A stretch of DNA of 64,000 nucleotides, from the NCBI RefSeq assembly GCF_900143205.1, contig NZ_FRDH01000006.1:124001-188000 (forward strand). Reading direction: 5' to 3'. Positions within the stretch are counted from its first letter, which is position 1. Every line of letters begins with the position of its first letter. Source of the stretch: Butyrivibrio hungatei DSM 14810 (GTDB lineage Bacteria; Bacillota; Clostridia; Lachnospirales; Lachnospiraceae). Positions 24,776 through 32,677 of the stretch are shown here, in pieces. The notes under the pieces were generated by a model. The model made no database searches. It was not told the origin of the DNA and worked only from the letters and a program-made list of their open reading frames with translations. The translations under genes and the position numbers were made by a program.

Positions 24776-25777
24776 TTATTTCAGATTCTCCTTAAAGAAG
24801 CTCTCCAGCTTGTCAAAAGGAATATAATCCTTATCTCCGCCATCATATAAATCTGTATGTACCGCGTCAGGGATAATCATAAGTTCCTTATTATCCGCGT
24901 ACTTGCTGTCTCTGATCATATCTTCATATGCATCCTTTGAGAAATAGCAGGAATGTGCTTTTTCTCCGTGAACAAGTAACACTGCACTTCTGATCTCATT
25001 GCTGTACTTAAGGATTGGCTGATTAACGAAGGACTCACAACCGATCACATTCCAGCCTCCGTTAGAATTAAGACTTCTCTTGTGATAACCTCTGTCGGTC
25101 TTGTAGTAATCATAGTAATCTTTTACAAAGAAAGGTGCATCCTCCGGAAGTGGATCTACAACTCCGCCGCCAAGCTTATATTCACCAGCCTTAAGGTCCT
25201 CCAATCTCTGTGCGCACATAGCTGCCTTATGCTGATATCTTGTTTCTTCACTGTCCTCTGAATCAAAATATCCCTTGGCATTTACTCTTGTCATGTCATA
25301 CATTGTCATAGCAGCTGTAGCCTTGATCCTTGTATCAAGAGCTGCTGTATTTACAGCCATTCCACCCCAACCACATATACCGATGATTCCAATCCTGTCA
25401 GGATCAACCTTCTCATTCAAGGAAAGGAAATCAACTGCCGCCATGAAATCTTCCGTATTAATGTCAGGCGAAGCCATGTATCTTACATTTCCTCCAGACT
25501 CTCCTGTAAAAGAAGGATCAAAAGCGATTGTTAAGAATCCTCTTTCTGCCATTGTCTGTGCATAGAGGCCTGAACACTGCTCCTTTACCGCGCCAAAAGG
25601 TCCACTTACAGCAATTGCAGGTAGCTTTCCTTCAGCATTTTTTGGAACATACATATCTGCCGCAAGGGTGATCCCATATCTGTTTACAAATGTAACTTTA
25701 CTATGGTCTACCTTATCACTTTTCTTAAATGTCTTATCCCACTCGGTTACAAGGTTTAATTCTTCTTTTCTGATCAT
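24776..25777 (-). CDS. Alpha/beta hydrolase (dienelactone hydrolase/acetyl xylan esterase-like)
   Basis: 333 aa from ATG 25777 (MIRKEELN), 7 nt after AGGAGG. Nucleophile elbow GICGWGG with Cys or a nearby residue in the usual Ser position, followed by an HGEKAHS Asp/Glu-turn region and PDAVHTDLYD with the catalytic His. The elbow GxCxxG is like dienelactone hydrolases. Substrate unknown. Second gene of the LysR-divergent operon. Confidence 0.78.
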   Translation of the reverse strand: MIRKEELNLVTEWDKTFKKSDKVDHSKVTFVNRYGITLAADMYVPKNAEGKLPAIAVSGPFGAVKEQCSGLYAQTMAERGFLTIAFDPSFTGESGGNVRYMASPDINTEDFMAAVDFLSLNEKVDPDRIGIIGICGWGGMAVNTAALDTRIKATAAMTMYDMTRVNAKGYFDSEDSEETRYQHKAAMCAQRLEDLKAGEYKLGGGVVDPLPEDAPFFVKDYYDYYKTDRGYHKRSLNSNGGWNVIGCESFVNQPILKYSNEIRSAVLLVHGEKAHSCYFSKDAYEDMIRDSKYADNKELMIIPDAVHTDLYDGGDKDYIPFDKLESFFKENLK

Positions 25778-25794
25778 TTTGTCATCCTCCTGAA

Positions 25795-26010
25795 TCATTT
25801 TTCTTTTTGTATCTGTCTTATTAAAAAATCCATGTTATCTACTTTTTTCTGGCTGGCATGAAGCTCATCCATAAGGTGACAACGGCATTTCCTAAGATCT
25901 CGTAAAAGCGTATCGGTATCACCTTCTTCATACATTTTCTTCATGAAGTATATTTGTTTATCGTCACAGCCCATATCTGAAAGGTTTTCAAGAATCTTTA
26001 CCGTATCCAT
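25795..26010 (-). CDS. Small helical protein, 71 aa, in LysR-divergent operon
   Basis: Starts at ATG 26010 (MDTVKILENLSDMGCDD) with AAGGAG just upstream. Its end (CRCHLMDELHASQKKVDNMDFLIRQIQ) looks like the coiled-coil tail of MerR-type regulators, without a DNA-binding domain. Similar short proteins occur beside hydrolase genes in related genomes as I recall. Probable protein partner or regulator; function unknown. Confidence 0.65.
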   Translation of the reverse strand: MDTVKILENLSDMGCDDKQIYFMKKMYEEGDTDTLLRDLRKCRCHLMDELHASQKKVDNMDFLIRQIQKEK

Positions 26011-26132
26011 CTTATTTCTCCTTCCAGTTTTCATATTAAAACCTTGACCGGATTTTCGCTAATGAATAAAATAAATATCATGATATTCGTTTTTGGAATA
26101 ACACTTAAATAGTCAGCTTTATGGAGGATTTC

Positions 26133-27005
26133 ATGGAAATAAAAAATCTCAGATATTTCCTTGCAGTTGCCAGGGAAGAAAATATGTCAAAAGCTGCTGA
26201 GCAGCTCCACGTTTCCCAGCCCACTCTTTCAAAGACATTAAAAGCATTAGAAGAAGAACTTGGAAAGAAGCTGTTTGTCAGGCACAGCTTCAGTATTTCG
26301 CTTACTGATGAGGGGATGCTTCTGCGTGACCGGGCACAGGATCTTGTGGCTATGTCAGATAAAATAGAGCAGGAATTTAACTCCCTGGATGATATAACCG
26401 GTGGGGATATTTATTTTGGACTGGCAGAAAGCTATCAGATCAGATACCTTGCCAGAGAGATTTATAGATTAAAGAAAAAATTCCCAAACTTCACTTATCA
26501 TATAACCAGCGGAGATACTGAACAGGTTACTGAAAAGCTTGATAAAGGCATTTTAGATTTTGCTGTACTGTGTGAAACTCCTGACAGCAACAAATACGAA
26601 TATGTTAAGTTTCCGGAAGCCGATGTATGGGGAGCAATCATATCGTCATCTCATCCTCTTGCAAAGAAAAAAACCATCCATGTCTCTGACCTGATAGGAC
26701 AGCCTCTGTTTGTCTCTGAGCAAAGCTGGAACAACGAAATCAAAGCATGGGCTAAAGAAAGATTTCCTAAGCTAAAACTTGAAGGATCCTTCAGACTATC
26801 TTATAACGGCTCTGTATTTGCAAGAGAAAACCTTGGAATACTTCTTACATTTAAGGATCTGATAAATACCGAAGGAACTGACATGGTATTCAGACCACTT
26901 TCACCTGAACTGAAGTCAGAACTATATCTCATATGGAATAAATATCAGGCCTTTACTCCTATTGCTGAAAAGTTTCTGGGGCAGATTAAAAAAACTTTCA
27001 AGTAA
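26133..27005 (+). CDS. LysR-family transcriptional regulator
   Basis: 290 aa from ATG 26133, 5 nt after GGAGG. N-terminal winged helix (MEIKNLRYFLAVAREENMSKAAEQLHVSQPTLSKTLKALE) and a periplasmic-binding-like effector domain. It is divergent from the 71-aa/hydrolase/lipoprotein operon, its likely target. Confidence 0.93.
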   Translation: MEIKNLRYFLAVAREENMSKAAEQLHVSQPTLSKTLKALEEELGKKLFVRHSFSISLTDEGMLLRDRAQDLVAMSDKIEQEFNSLDDITGGDIYFGLAESYQIRYLAREIYRLKKKFPNFTYHITSGDTEQVTEKLDKGILDFAVLCETPDSNKYEYVKFPEADVWGAIISSSHPLAKKKTIHVSDLIGQPLFVSEQSWNNEIKAWAKERFPKLKLEGSFRLSYNGSVFARENLGILLTFKDLINTEGTDMVFRPLSPELKSELYLIWNKYQAFTPIAEKFLGQIKKTFK

Positions 27006-27085
27006 TTTTCAAGACTATCTTCGCAAGACTTGTCCATTACTATCTGTTTTACCACTTTCTGCTCATATTCTCTTTTAGACAGCAT
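26945..27085 (-). CDS. Possible small ORF antisense to the LysR 3' end, 46 aa
   Basis: A GGAGG site 5 nt before ATG 27085 and a basic N-terminal stretch (MLSKREYEQKVVKQIV) argue for a gene, but its last 61 nt run antisense into lysR and no family is recognised. It lies downstream of the toxin gene on the same strand. Weak call. Confidence 0.25.
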   Translation of the reverse strand: MLSKREYEQKVVKQIVMDKSCEDSLENYLKVFLICPRNFSAIGVKA

Positions 27086-27145
27086 GAACTCCTCCACAAC
27101 TGTCTTCGGATCACAGGCATATACCAAAAAAAGCAGATTGCTTCA

Positions 27146-27469
27146 TCATTCTTCACTCATGGACTTTATAACAAGACTAATGTACGCACTCCTGTTGTAC
27201 AGGACTCTTCCTACTTCAATGCGATCAGCTCTGATCCTATAAAATGCGCTGTACTTCTTGTGAGTCACATAATAAATTCCTGTAAAGATATCTTCATAAT
27301 ACAGGCGCTCACCGGTTTTAGGGCGCTTACTGACTTTTTTTAGTTTCGCTCTTAAATCAGCTATATACTTATCTGCAATGTCAAAATCTGCTGAAGCTTC
27401 GTAGACTTCGTCCCATGCCTGATCCATATCTGCCAGAGCAATCGGTGAGTAAACTATTTCGTAATCCAT
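27146..27469 (-). CDS. ParE/RelE-type toxin
   Basis: 107 aa with the ParE/RelE plan: YSPIALADMDQAWDEV N-terminal helix, KLKKVSKRPKTGERL, then YYVTHKKYSAFYRIRADRIEVGRVLYNR beta strands. Such toxins act on DNA gyrase or cleave mRNA at the ribosome. It starts 1 nt after the antitoxin stop. It is full length with no visible damage. Confidence 0.88.
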   Translation of the reverse strand: MDYEIVYSPIALADMDQAWDEVYEASADFDIADKYIADLRAKLKKVSKRPKTGERLYYEDIFTGIYYVTHKKYSAFYRIRADRIEVGRVLYNRSAYISLVIKSMSEE

Positions 27470-27470
27470 T

Positions 27471-27746
27471 TCAGCCTTTCACCATCCTACGCCTATTTTT
27501 AAAATGCTCGGCGACCTCATCGTCACTGATCCATCCTTCCTCTTCTCCGGAAGCAAATCCGGCATTGAGTTCACTGATGAGTTTGACCATAGCCCTAGCC
27601 TTGTCGAAGATTTCATCATCTTCAATGCTATGTATGCTATATTCTCCACGACCATTCTTAGTAAGATAAACGGGCTTACCTGCTTCTACCTTATCCAGAA
27701 CCTGACCATAATTACGCAATTCAGAAATTGGTGCAATTGTTGGCAT
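27471..27746 (-). CDS. Phd/YefM-type antitoxin
   Basis: 91 aa from ATG 27746, 5 nt after GGAGGTGA (the upstream GTG lies in that site). Phd/YefM N-terminus (MPTIAPISELRNYGQVLDKVEAGKPVYLTKNGRGEYSI) binds DNA; the C-terminal part wraps the toxin. It precedes and is coupled to the ParE/RelE toxin. Confidence 0.9.
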   Translation of the reverse strand: MPTIAPISELRNYGQVLDKVEAGKPVYLTKNGRGEYSIHSIEDDEIFDKARAMVKLISELNAGFASGEEEGWISDDEVAEHFKNRRRMVKG

Positions 27747-27822
27747 ATAAATCACCTCCGTTTCTTACTATTATTTTATATAATCTAGGTCATTTCTTCA
27801 ACAAATTCTTCGAAACATTCTT

Positions 27823-27855
27823 CGAAAAAAACGGCTACAGATTCTCCATAGCCGT
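27823..27855 (-). terminator. Rho-independent terminator
   Basis: Minus strand: ACGGCTA pairs with TAGCCGT (27831-27837, 27849-27855), then TTTTTTTCG. It closes the transcript of the gene fragment at 27897 and precedes the toxin-antitoxin promoter region. Confidence 0.85.
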
Positions 27856-27896
27856 GTAATGTAATATTAACATAAGGTATTTAAAGTATTTGAAGG

Positions 27897-28097
27897 TCAC
27901 TTTTTTATCCCAATCAGTTCTATCATTCTTTCATCTGAGATGAATGTCTTAATGACAAATTCTTTCTCAAGCAGCTCGAGAAATTCCTGATCTGAAGGAA
28001 GTCCCCGTGACACGTGGCAGGCTCCATCTGCGTGGCAGCCATCTATAACCTCTCTGCTGGCTCCATGAGCTATGCAGATACTCCCATTATCTACCAA
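27897..28097 (-). pseudogene. Unidentified gene fragment, 66 codons
   Basis: The frame begins at TTG 28097 without an RBS and is open for a few codons upstream, overlapping the end of the Dabb fragment in another frame. It contains CHADGACHVSRGLPSDQEF and a helical LLEKEFVIKTFISDERMIEL tail. It looks like the C-terminal part of a protein fused to the Dabb fragment by a deletion. I do not recognise the parent family. Confidence 0.4.
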
Positions 28098-28240
28098 AGC
28101 CGTTGACAGATTGGCTTATGAATGATCACGCTCTCAATGCCCTTTATATTAAGAGTCTTTTGGAAAAGAGCTTTTATCTCCGGAAGGAGCTTCTCTGTAT
28201 CATTTCTATCCTTGAACTTAGCTATTATGTAGTGTTTCAT
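28091..28240 (-). pseudogene. Truncated Dabb (stress-responsive A/B barrel) gene
   Basis: 49 codons from ATG 28240: MKHYIIAKFKDRNDTEKLLP, then EIKALFQKTLNIKGIESV, the first half of a Dabb domain (usually about 100 aa). It then runs into unrelated residues and stops at TAG 28091. A weak AAGGGATG site precedes it. The second half of the barrel is missing. Confidence 0.6.
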
Positions 28241-28281
28241 TATTACTTTACATCCCTTTCTCAATACTATTATCCCCCAAA

Positions 28282-28322
28282 AATAGAACAGACCACCCCA
28301 TTTTCACTGATTTAGGTCTGTT
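28282..28322 (-). terminator. Terminator after the histidine kinase gene
   Basis: AACAGACC (28287-28294) pairs with GGTCTGTT (28315-28322); minus-strand tail CTATTTTTGG. The 20-nt loop is long, so strength is moderate. Confidence 0.65.
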
Positions 28323-28335
28323 TTACACTTATTCT

Positions 28336-29664
28336 TTAATTTATCAGCATCCTGACCTTAAAAGTCTTCTCTTCTGCTATATATCTAATCTCGCTATCTG
28401 TCTGATTTATAAAGTTAAGAACACTTCTAGTTCCTATTCCATGCTCTTCCTCAGTATTAAACGGATGTCCTTCCTCATCCAGCTTTACTTCCTCAGCGCA
28501 TGAGTTCGTGATCTCAAACAAAAGTTGACTTTTATACCTTGCCGTGATGTCAATCCGTCTCTCACTCTCAGGAACTTTTTCGCAAGCATGGATAGCATTC
28601 TCTATAAGATTACTGATCACTATGGCAAGCTGCATCTCATCCACATTCAGATTTGCAGGGATATTAGCAGATATATTTACCTTTATATTCTCTTTTTCGG
28701 CCATAGACAGGTAATGTGTGATTGCCGCATTAAGTGTAGTATTCTCGCAATATCTTTTTACAGAGTGGGGTTCCTGTTTGAGCCTCTCATTAAGACAATC
28801 TAGGGCTTCCTGCGTCTTTCCATCCTGTAAAAGAGTTTGAAGAAGAGCCTCAAAATGTCTTCTGTCATGACGCATGGCTCTGTCCTGCTGCATGATGCTC
28901 TCAGAAATAGCAAGTCGTTCCCTCATGGCTTTGGTTGCAATCTCCATAATAACCGCATCTGATTGAAGCTTTGACTCATTTTGCCTTGCTTCCATCTCCA
29001 TTTTCATGAGTCTTGTGTGTTTTTCAAGAAATCCAAAGACCAGTATGTTAATAGCTACAAGAACCACCATAAGTTCAGTATATTGGGAAAGGTTATATTC
29101 CTCTCCTCTAAGATATCTGTTGCCATCAAGAACCAAAATAATGATAGTAGCGATTGGCAGCACAACATATGGAAGTATTTCCTTATCAAGCCTCTTGTCC
29201 TTATCCTTATTTCCGAAAAGACAGATGACTCTGACCACAATAATCTGCAAAGACAAGATAATTCCATAGCTCTGAGGAGTCATAAAGTCATAGTTTATCT
29301 TAACCATATCCATACTCTGAACGCCTTGAACATAAAACGTGATGGATACTTCAATTGCGCTCTGGGCAGCAATATAGAAAATGAAATATATTATGCCTCG
29401 AATATTATTAACTTTATAGCAAATGAATAATGGAATGAGGAATGCCAGGTATGATGCTATCAGATTTATATAACTCACTCCCAGCGTATTGGCGTAAAAG
29501 AAAGACAGCACAGTTAATGCATATATCATAAATACGAGAATCCTATGCTTCTTAAAGAATTCTCGCATCACGTAAAAACTCAAATGCATGGCATAGTACA
29601 GAAAAAGAGCTACTATATCCCCTAATAGCAGCAATGTATATGGATTGGACAAAAGGTCAGCCAT
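28336..29664 (-). CDS. Orphan AgrC-like sensor histidine kinase (GHKL)
   Basis: 442 aa. Six or so membrane helices (about 10-225), then a dimerisation helix with RHDRRHFEALL (about 263-273), N-box NLIENAIHACE (about 345-355) and G-box EEHGIGTRSVLNF (about 404-416). This matches quorum-sensing kinases of the AgrC/ComD type. No response regulator or AgrB/AgrD gene is adjacent. AAGGGGGG precedes the ATG; an extended -10 TGCTATAAT lies upstream (29701-29709). Confidence 0.9.
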   Translation of the reverse strand: MADLLSNPYTLLLLGDIVALFLYYAMHLSFYVMREFFKKHRILVFMIYALTVLSFFYANTLGVSYINLIASYLAFLIPLFICYKVNNIRGIIYFIFYIAAQSAIEVSITFYVQGVQSMDMVKINYDFMTPQSYGIILSLQIIVVRVICLFGNKDKDKRLDKEILPYVVLPIATIIILVLDGNRYLRGEEYNLSQYTELMVVLVAINILVFGFLEKHTRLMKMEMEARQNESKLQSDAVIMEIATKAMRERLAISESIMQQDRAMRHDRRHFEALLQTLLQDGKTQEALDCLNERLKQEPHSVKRYCENTTLNAAITHYLSMAEKENIKVNISANIPANLNVDEMQLAIVISNLIENAIHACEKVPESERRIDITARYKSQLLFEITNSCAEEVKLDEEGHPFNTEEEHGIGTRSVLNFINQTDSEIRYIAEEKTFKVRMLIN

Positions 29665-29700
29665 AACTAATCCCCCCTTGATACTATGTATTTCTAAATT

Positions 29701-29709
29701 ATTATAGCA
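29701..29709 (-). promoter_or_regulatory. Extended -10 promoter of the histidine kinase gene
   Basis: TGCTATAAT on the minus strand, 36 nt before the kinase ATG; a loose -35 (TTGGAA) lies 19 nt upstream. The site follows an 8-codon mini-ORF (29713-29739) that has an AAGGAG. Confidence 0.5.
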
Positions 29710-29823
29710 TCGTTAATTATTCCCATTCCAATCTGTCATGGTATATCTCCTTTTTCATCTATCAACATTTTTCTTTATTCTATCATTCCGATAATAAAAC
29801 AAATCCAAATTCACTTATACATG

Positions 29824-29848
29824 AAAAAAGCCCCAAACAGGGCGAGAA
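29824..29848 (-). terminator. Rho-independent terminator between Abi remnant and kinase
   Basis: Minus strand GCCC (40-43 complement) pairs with GGGC (29830-29843 overall) followed by TTTTTTC. Short stem but a good T-run. The 270 bp between kinase and Abi remnant hold this terminator, the mini-ORF and the kinase promoter only. Confidence 0.6.
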
Positions 29849-29935
29849 ATATCTTTATAACGAAAAACAGAGCTAACATCACACAATGTGCAATGCCGCT
29901 CTGCAAAAGTCAAACTTTTTCTTTGTGACTATATT

Positions 29936-30352
29936 TTACTCATGGGCAAACCAACTGTCAACCACCATTTTCAGAAAATCAAACGTGCTCTTGAGCATAG
30001 GATTATTCTTATAATAATCCTTATTCTTGTAGGCTCTGTCCATAACTTCATGAAGTACTTTAGCTTCCTTAGTGTGAACACCACTGCTTGAGACAATCTC
30101 CTTATGCATATATAGGAGCGTTACAATCTGTTGAATCCTAGCATTACTCATGCGGTTCTTTCTAAAATTGGTATTCATACCTTTAATATTCATCAATGCC
30201 TTAGTTACTCCAGCATTAGTGTCATGACTTGCTGTTCTGGCTTTTAAATCATTGAGAATACAGTTACTATGAGCTGAAGCATTTCTGATTTACTTGCAGG
30301 TCAAAAGGCGGTAGAAATTGTTCTTCAAACCCGCATGAATACTAGATCTCAC
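29936..30352 (-). pseudogene. Abortive-infection (HEPN/Abi-like) gene remnant
   Basis: One minus-strand frame reads SSIHAGLKNNFYRLLTCK, a TAA at 30290-30292, then IRNASAHSNCILNDL and on through MNIKGMNTNFRKNRMSN to ...STFDFLKMVVDSWFAHE. RNASAH is an R-x4-H motif as in HEPN ribonucleases of Abi systems. The 5' half is cut off at the lysS end, and the frame is broken by one stop. The downstream 86 codons from 30196 stay open but lack an RBS. Confidence 0.55.
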
Positions 30353-30359
30353 GCATCAA

Positions 30360-31928
30360 TTACTTGCTTGACTTTAAAGTCGGGAAGAGAAGCACGTCTC
30401 TTATTGTTGCGCTATCTGTAAGGAGCATGCAGAGACGGTCAATGCCGTAGCCGATACCACCAGTAGGTGCCATACCAACTTCAAGTGCGTTGAGGAAGTC
30501 CTCATCTGTGTGCTCTGCTTCTTCGTCGCCGGCTGCTGCGTTAGCATCCTGAGCTGCGAAACGCTCACGCTGATCGATAGGATCGTTAAGCTCTGAGTAT
30601 GCGTTGCACATCTCCCAAGTATTGATGAAGAGCTCGAAACGCTCAACCTTCTCAGGATCTGAAGGCTTCTTCTTGGTAAGAGGTGAAATAGCAAGAGGGT
30701 GATCCATGATGAATGTAGGCTGGATCAGGTTCTTCTCGCAGAACTCCTCAAAGAAGAGGTTGATGATATCGCCCTTAGTGTGACGATCCTCGAACTCGAT
30801 GCCTTTCTCCTTGGCAAGAGCCTTAGCTTCCTCGTCAGTCTTAACTGTATCAAAATCAATTCCTGTATACTTCTTGATTGCGTCGTTCATTGTAAGACGC
30901 TCGAATGGCTTGCCGAGGTCGATGATGTTATCACCGTACTTAATCTGTGTTGTGCCGCAAACCTTCTCGGCAAGATAACGGAACATTGACTCTGTAAGTT
31001 CCATCATTCCTTCGTAGTCTGTATATGCCTGATAGAGCTCCATAAGTGTGAACTCTGGATTGTGTCTTGTGTCTACACCTTCGTTTCTAAATACACGGCC
31101 AATCTCGTAAACTCTCTCAAGACCACCAACGATAAGTCTCTTAAGATAAAGCTCAAGAGAGATACGAAGCTTACGCTCTTCATCAAGAGCATTGTAATGT
31201 GTGATGAATGGTCTTGCAGCTGCGCCACCTGCGTTCTCAACGAGCATAGGAGTTTCAACTTCCATGAAATCTCTATCTGCAAGGAAGTTACGGATCTCGC
31301 GAAGGATTGCTGATCTCTTCTTGAATGTTTCCTTAACATCTTCATTCATGATAAGGTCAACGTAACGCTGTCTGTATCTGATCTCTGTATCTGTAAGTCC
31401 ATGGAACTTCTCAGGAAGTGGCATAAGTGACTTAGATAAAAGAACTAACTCTTTAACGTGAACTGAGATCTCACCAGTCTTGGTTCTGAACGCGAATCCC
31501 TTAACGCCGATGATATCGCCGATATCCATCTTCTTGAAATCAGCATAAGCCTCATCACCAAGGTCATTTCTAGAAACATAGAGCTGCATGCGTCCATCTC
31601 TGTCCTGAAGGTTAGCAAATGATGCCTTACCCATTACACGCTTGCTCATCATACGGCCTGCAAGAGATACGAGCTTGTCTGAAGGAATGTCTGACATAGG
31701 TACTATAACTGCCTTGCCTTCTTCATCAACTGGAGCCACAAACTCAAGTGCCTCAAAGTTGTCCCTTACTTCCTTGGTATGGTGTGTCTGATCATATTTA
31801 ACGATCTGGAAAGGATCTCTTCCTGCTGCCTGAAGCTCAGTAAGCTTGTCTCTTCTAACCTGACGAAGACGTCCAACGTCTTCCTGTGGTGCATTCTGCT
31901 GATTGTTCTGCTGATTATTATCTGCCAC
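30360..31928 (-). CDS. lysS: Lysyl-tRNA synthetase, class II
   Basis: 522 aa. N-terminal OB-fold anticodon domain (about 60-165), class II motif 2 (FRNEGVDTRHNPEFTLMELYQAY near 280-302) and motif 3 (GGIGYGIDRLCMLL near 492-505). A Gln/Asn-rich lead of about 15 residues precedes it. The start is GTG 31928, 8 nt after AGGAGG. It lies downstream of greA, a common clostridial order. Confidence 0.96.
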   Translation of the reverse strand: MADNNQQNNQQNAPQEDVGRLRQVRRDKLTELQAAGRDPFQIVKYDQTHHTKEVRDNFEALEFVAPVDEEGKAVIVPMSDIPSDKLVSLAGRMMSKRVMGKASFANLQDRDGRMQLYVSRNDLGDEAYADFKKMDIGDIIGVKGFAFRTKTGEISVHVKELVLLSKSLMPLPEKFHGLTDTEIRYRQRYVDLIMNEDVKETFKKRSAILREIRNFLADRDFMEVETPMLVENAGGAAARPFITHYNALDEERKLRISLELYLKRLIVGGLERVYEIGRVFRNEGVDTRHNPEFTLMELYQAYTDYEGMMELTESMFRYLAEKVCGTTQIKYGDNIIDLGKPFERLTMNDAIKKYTGIDFDTVKTDEEAKALAKEKGIEFEDRHTKGDIINLFFEEFCEKNLIQPTFIMDHPLAISPLTKKKPSDPEKVERFELFINTWEMCNAYSELNDPIDQRERFAAQDANAAAGDEEAEHTDEDFLNALEVGMAPTGGIGYGIDRLCMLLTDSATIRDVLLFPTLKSSK

Positions 31929-31975
31929 TTTTTCTTCCTCCTGATTACAGACCTATAGGCCTGCGTGTTTACTCT

Positions 31976-32008
31976 AATAAAGCCAGCGAATCGTCAAAAT
32001 CGCTGGCT
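31976..32008 (-). terminator. Terminator-like hairpin between greA and lysS
   Basis: AGCCAGCGA (31981-31989) pairs with TCGCTGGCT (32000-32008); minus-strand tail TTTATTAG. It may reduce read-through from greA into lysS. Confidence 0.65.
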
Positions 32009-32047
32009 CTGAATGTCTAATCCAAACTCAGCCTGTGGCTGAATCTT

Positions 32048-32533
32048 TTAGTTCTCTGATCTCTCGATGCCAAGCACCTTGTACTTAAGAACACCAGCCT
32101 GTGTTTCTACAGAAACTGTCTGTCCCTTCTTAGCTCCGATAAGAGCCTTACCAACTGGAGACTCGTTAGAGATCTTACCCTTAAGGCTGTTAGCCTCTGA
32201 TGAACCTACGATTTTGTACTCAAGATCCTCATTGAACTCAAGGTCACGAATCTTAACCTTACATCCGATGCTGATCTTATTAAGGTCTACATCTTCCTCA
32301 ACTACTACTTCCGCGTTTTTAAGAATCTTCTCAAGGGCTTCAATTCTAGCCTCAATATCACGCTGCTCATCTTTAGCTGCATCATACTCAGCGTTCTCTG
32401 AAAGGTCACCCTGTTCTCTTGCCTCTTTGATCTTCTCAGCAACTTCTTTTCTCTTAACTACTTTGAGTTCATGAAGCTCATCTTCGTATTTCTTGAGACC
32501 TTCATAAGTTAAGATGTTTTTCTTTTCTTCCAT
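32048..32533 (-). CDS. greA: Transcription elongation factor GreA
   Basis: 161 aa, normal length. N-terminal coiled coil ([40 protein letters not shown]) with the acidic tip DLSENAEYD that enters RNA polymerase, and a C-terminal FKBP-like domain. It rescues backtracked polymerase by stimulating RNA cleavage. Confidence 0.96.
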   Translation of the reverse strand: MEEKKNILTYEGLKKYEDELHELKVVKRKEVAEKIKEAREQGDLSENAEYDAAKDEQRDIEARIEALEKILKNAEVVVEEDVDLNKISIGCKVKIRDLEFNEDLEYKIVGSSEANSLKGKISNESPVGKALIGAKKGQTVSVETQAGVLKYKVLGIERSEN

Positions 32534-32677
32534 TATTAAATCCTACCCTTCGTAAAGATTCGATTTATATCTACATTGTCTTACAAAACTTAAAAAGCTA
32601 TTTTAACTTTGCTATTATACAGTCTATAAATTATACTGTCAATGATACAGAAATTAACATTTACTTAATTGCTGTAT

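Noticed and set aside
27006..27145. Terminator or third toxin-antitoxin gene between lysR and parE
   Set aside because: No stable hairpin with a T-run was found; only a weak 46-codon frame is present and is listed with low confidence.
29737..29752. Sequence AAGGAGATATACCATG identical to the RBS of T7 expression vectors
   Set aside because: Flanking bases do not match any vector element; the surroundings are ordinary AT-rich chromosome, so chance identity is the better explanation.
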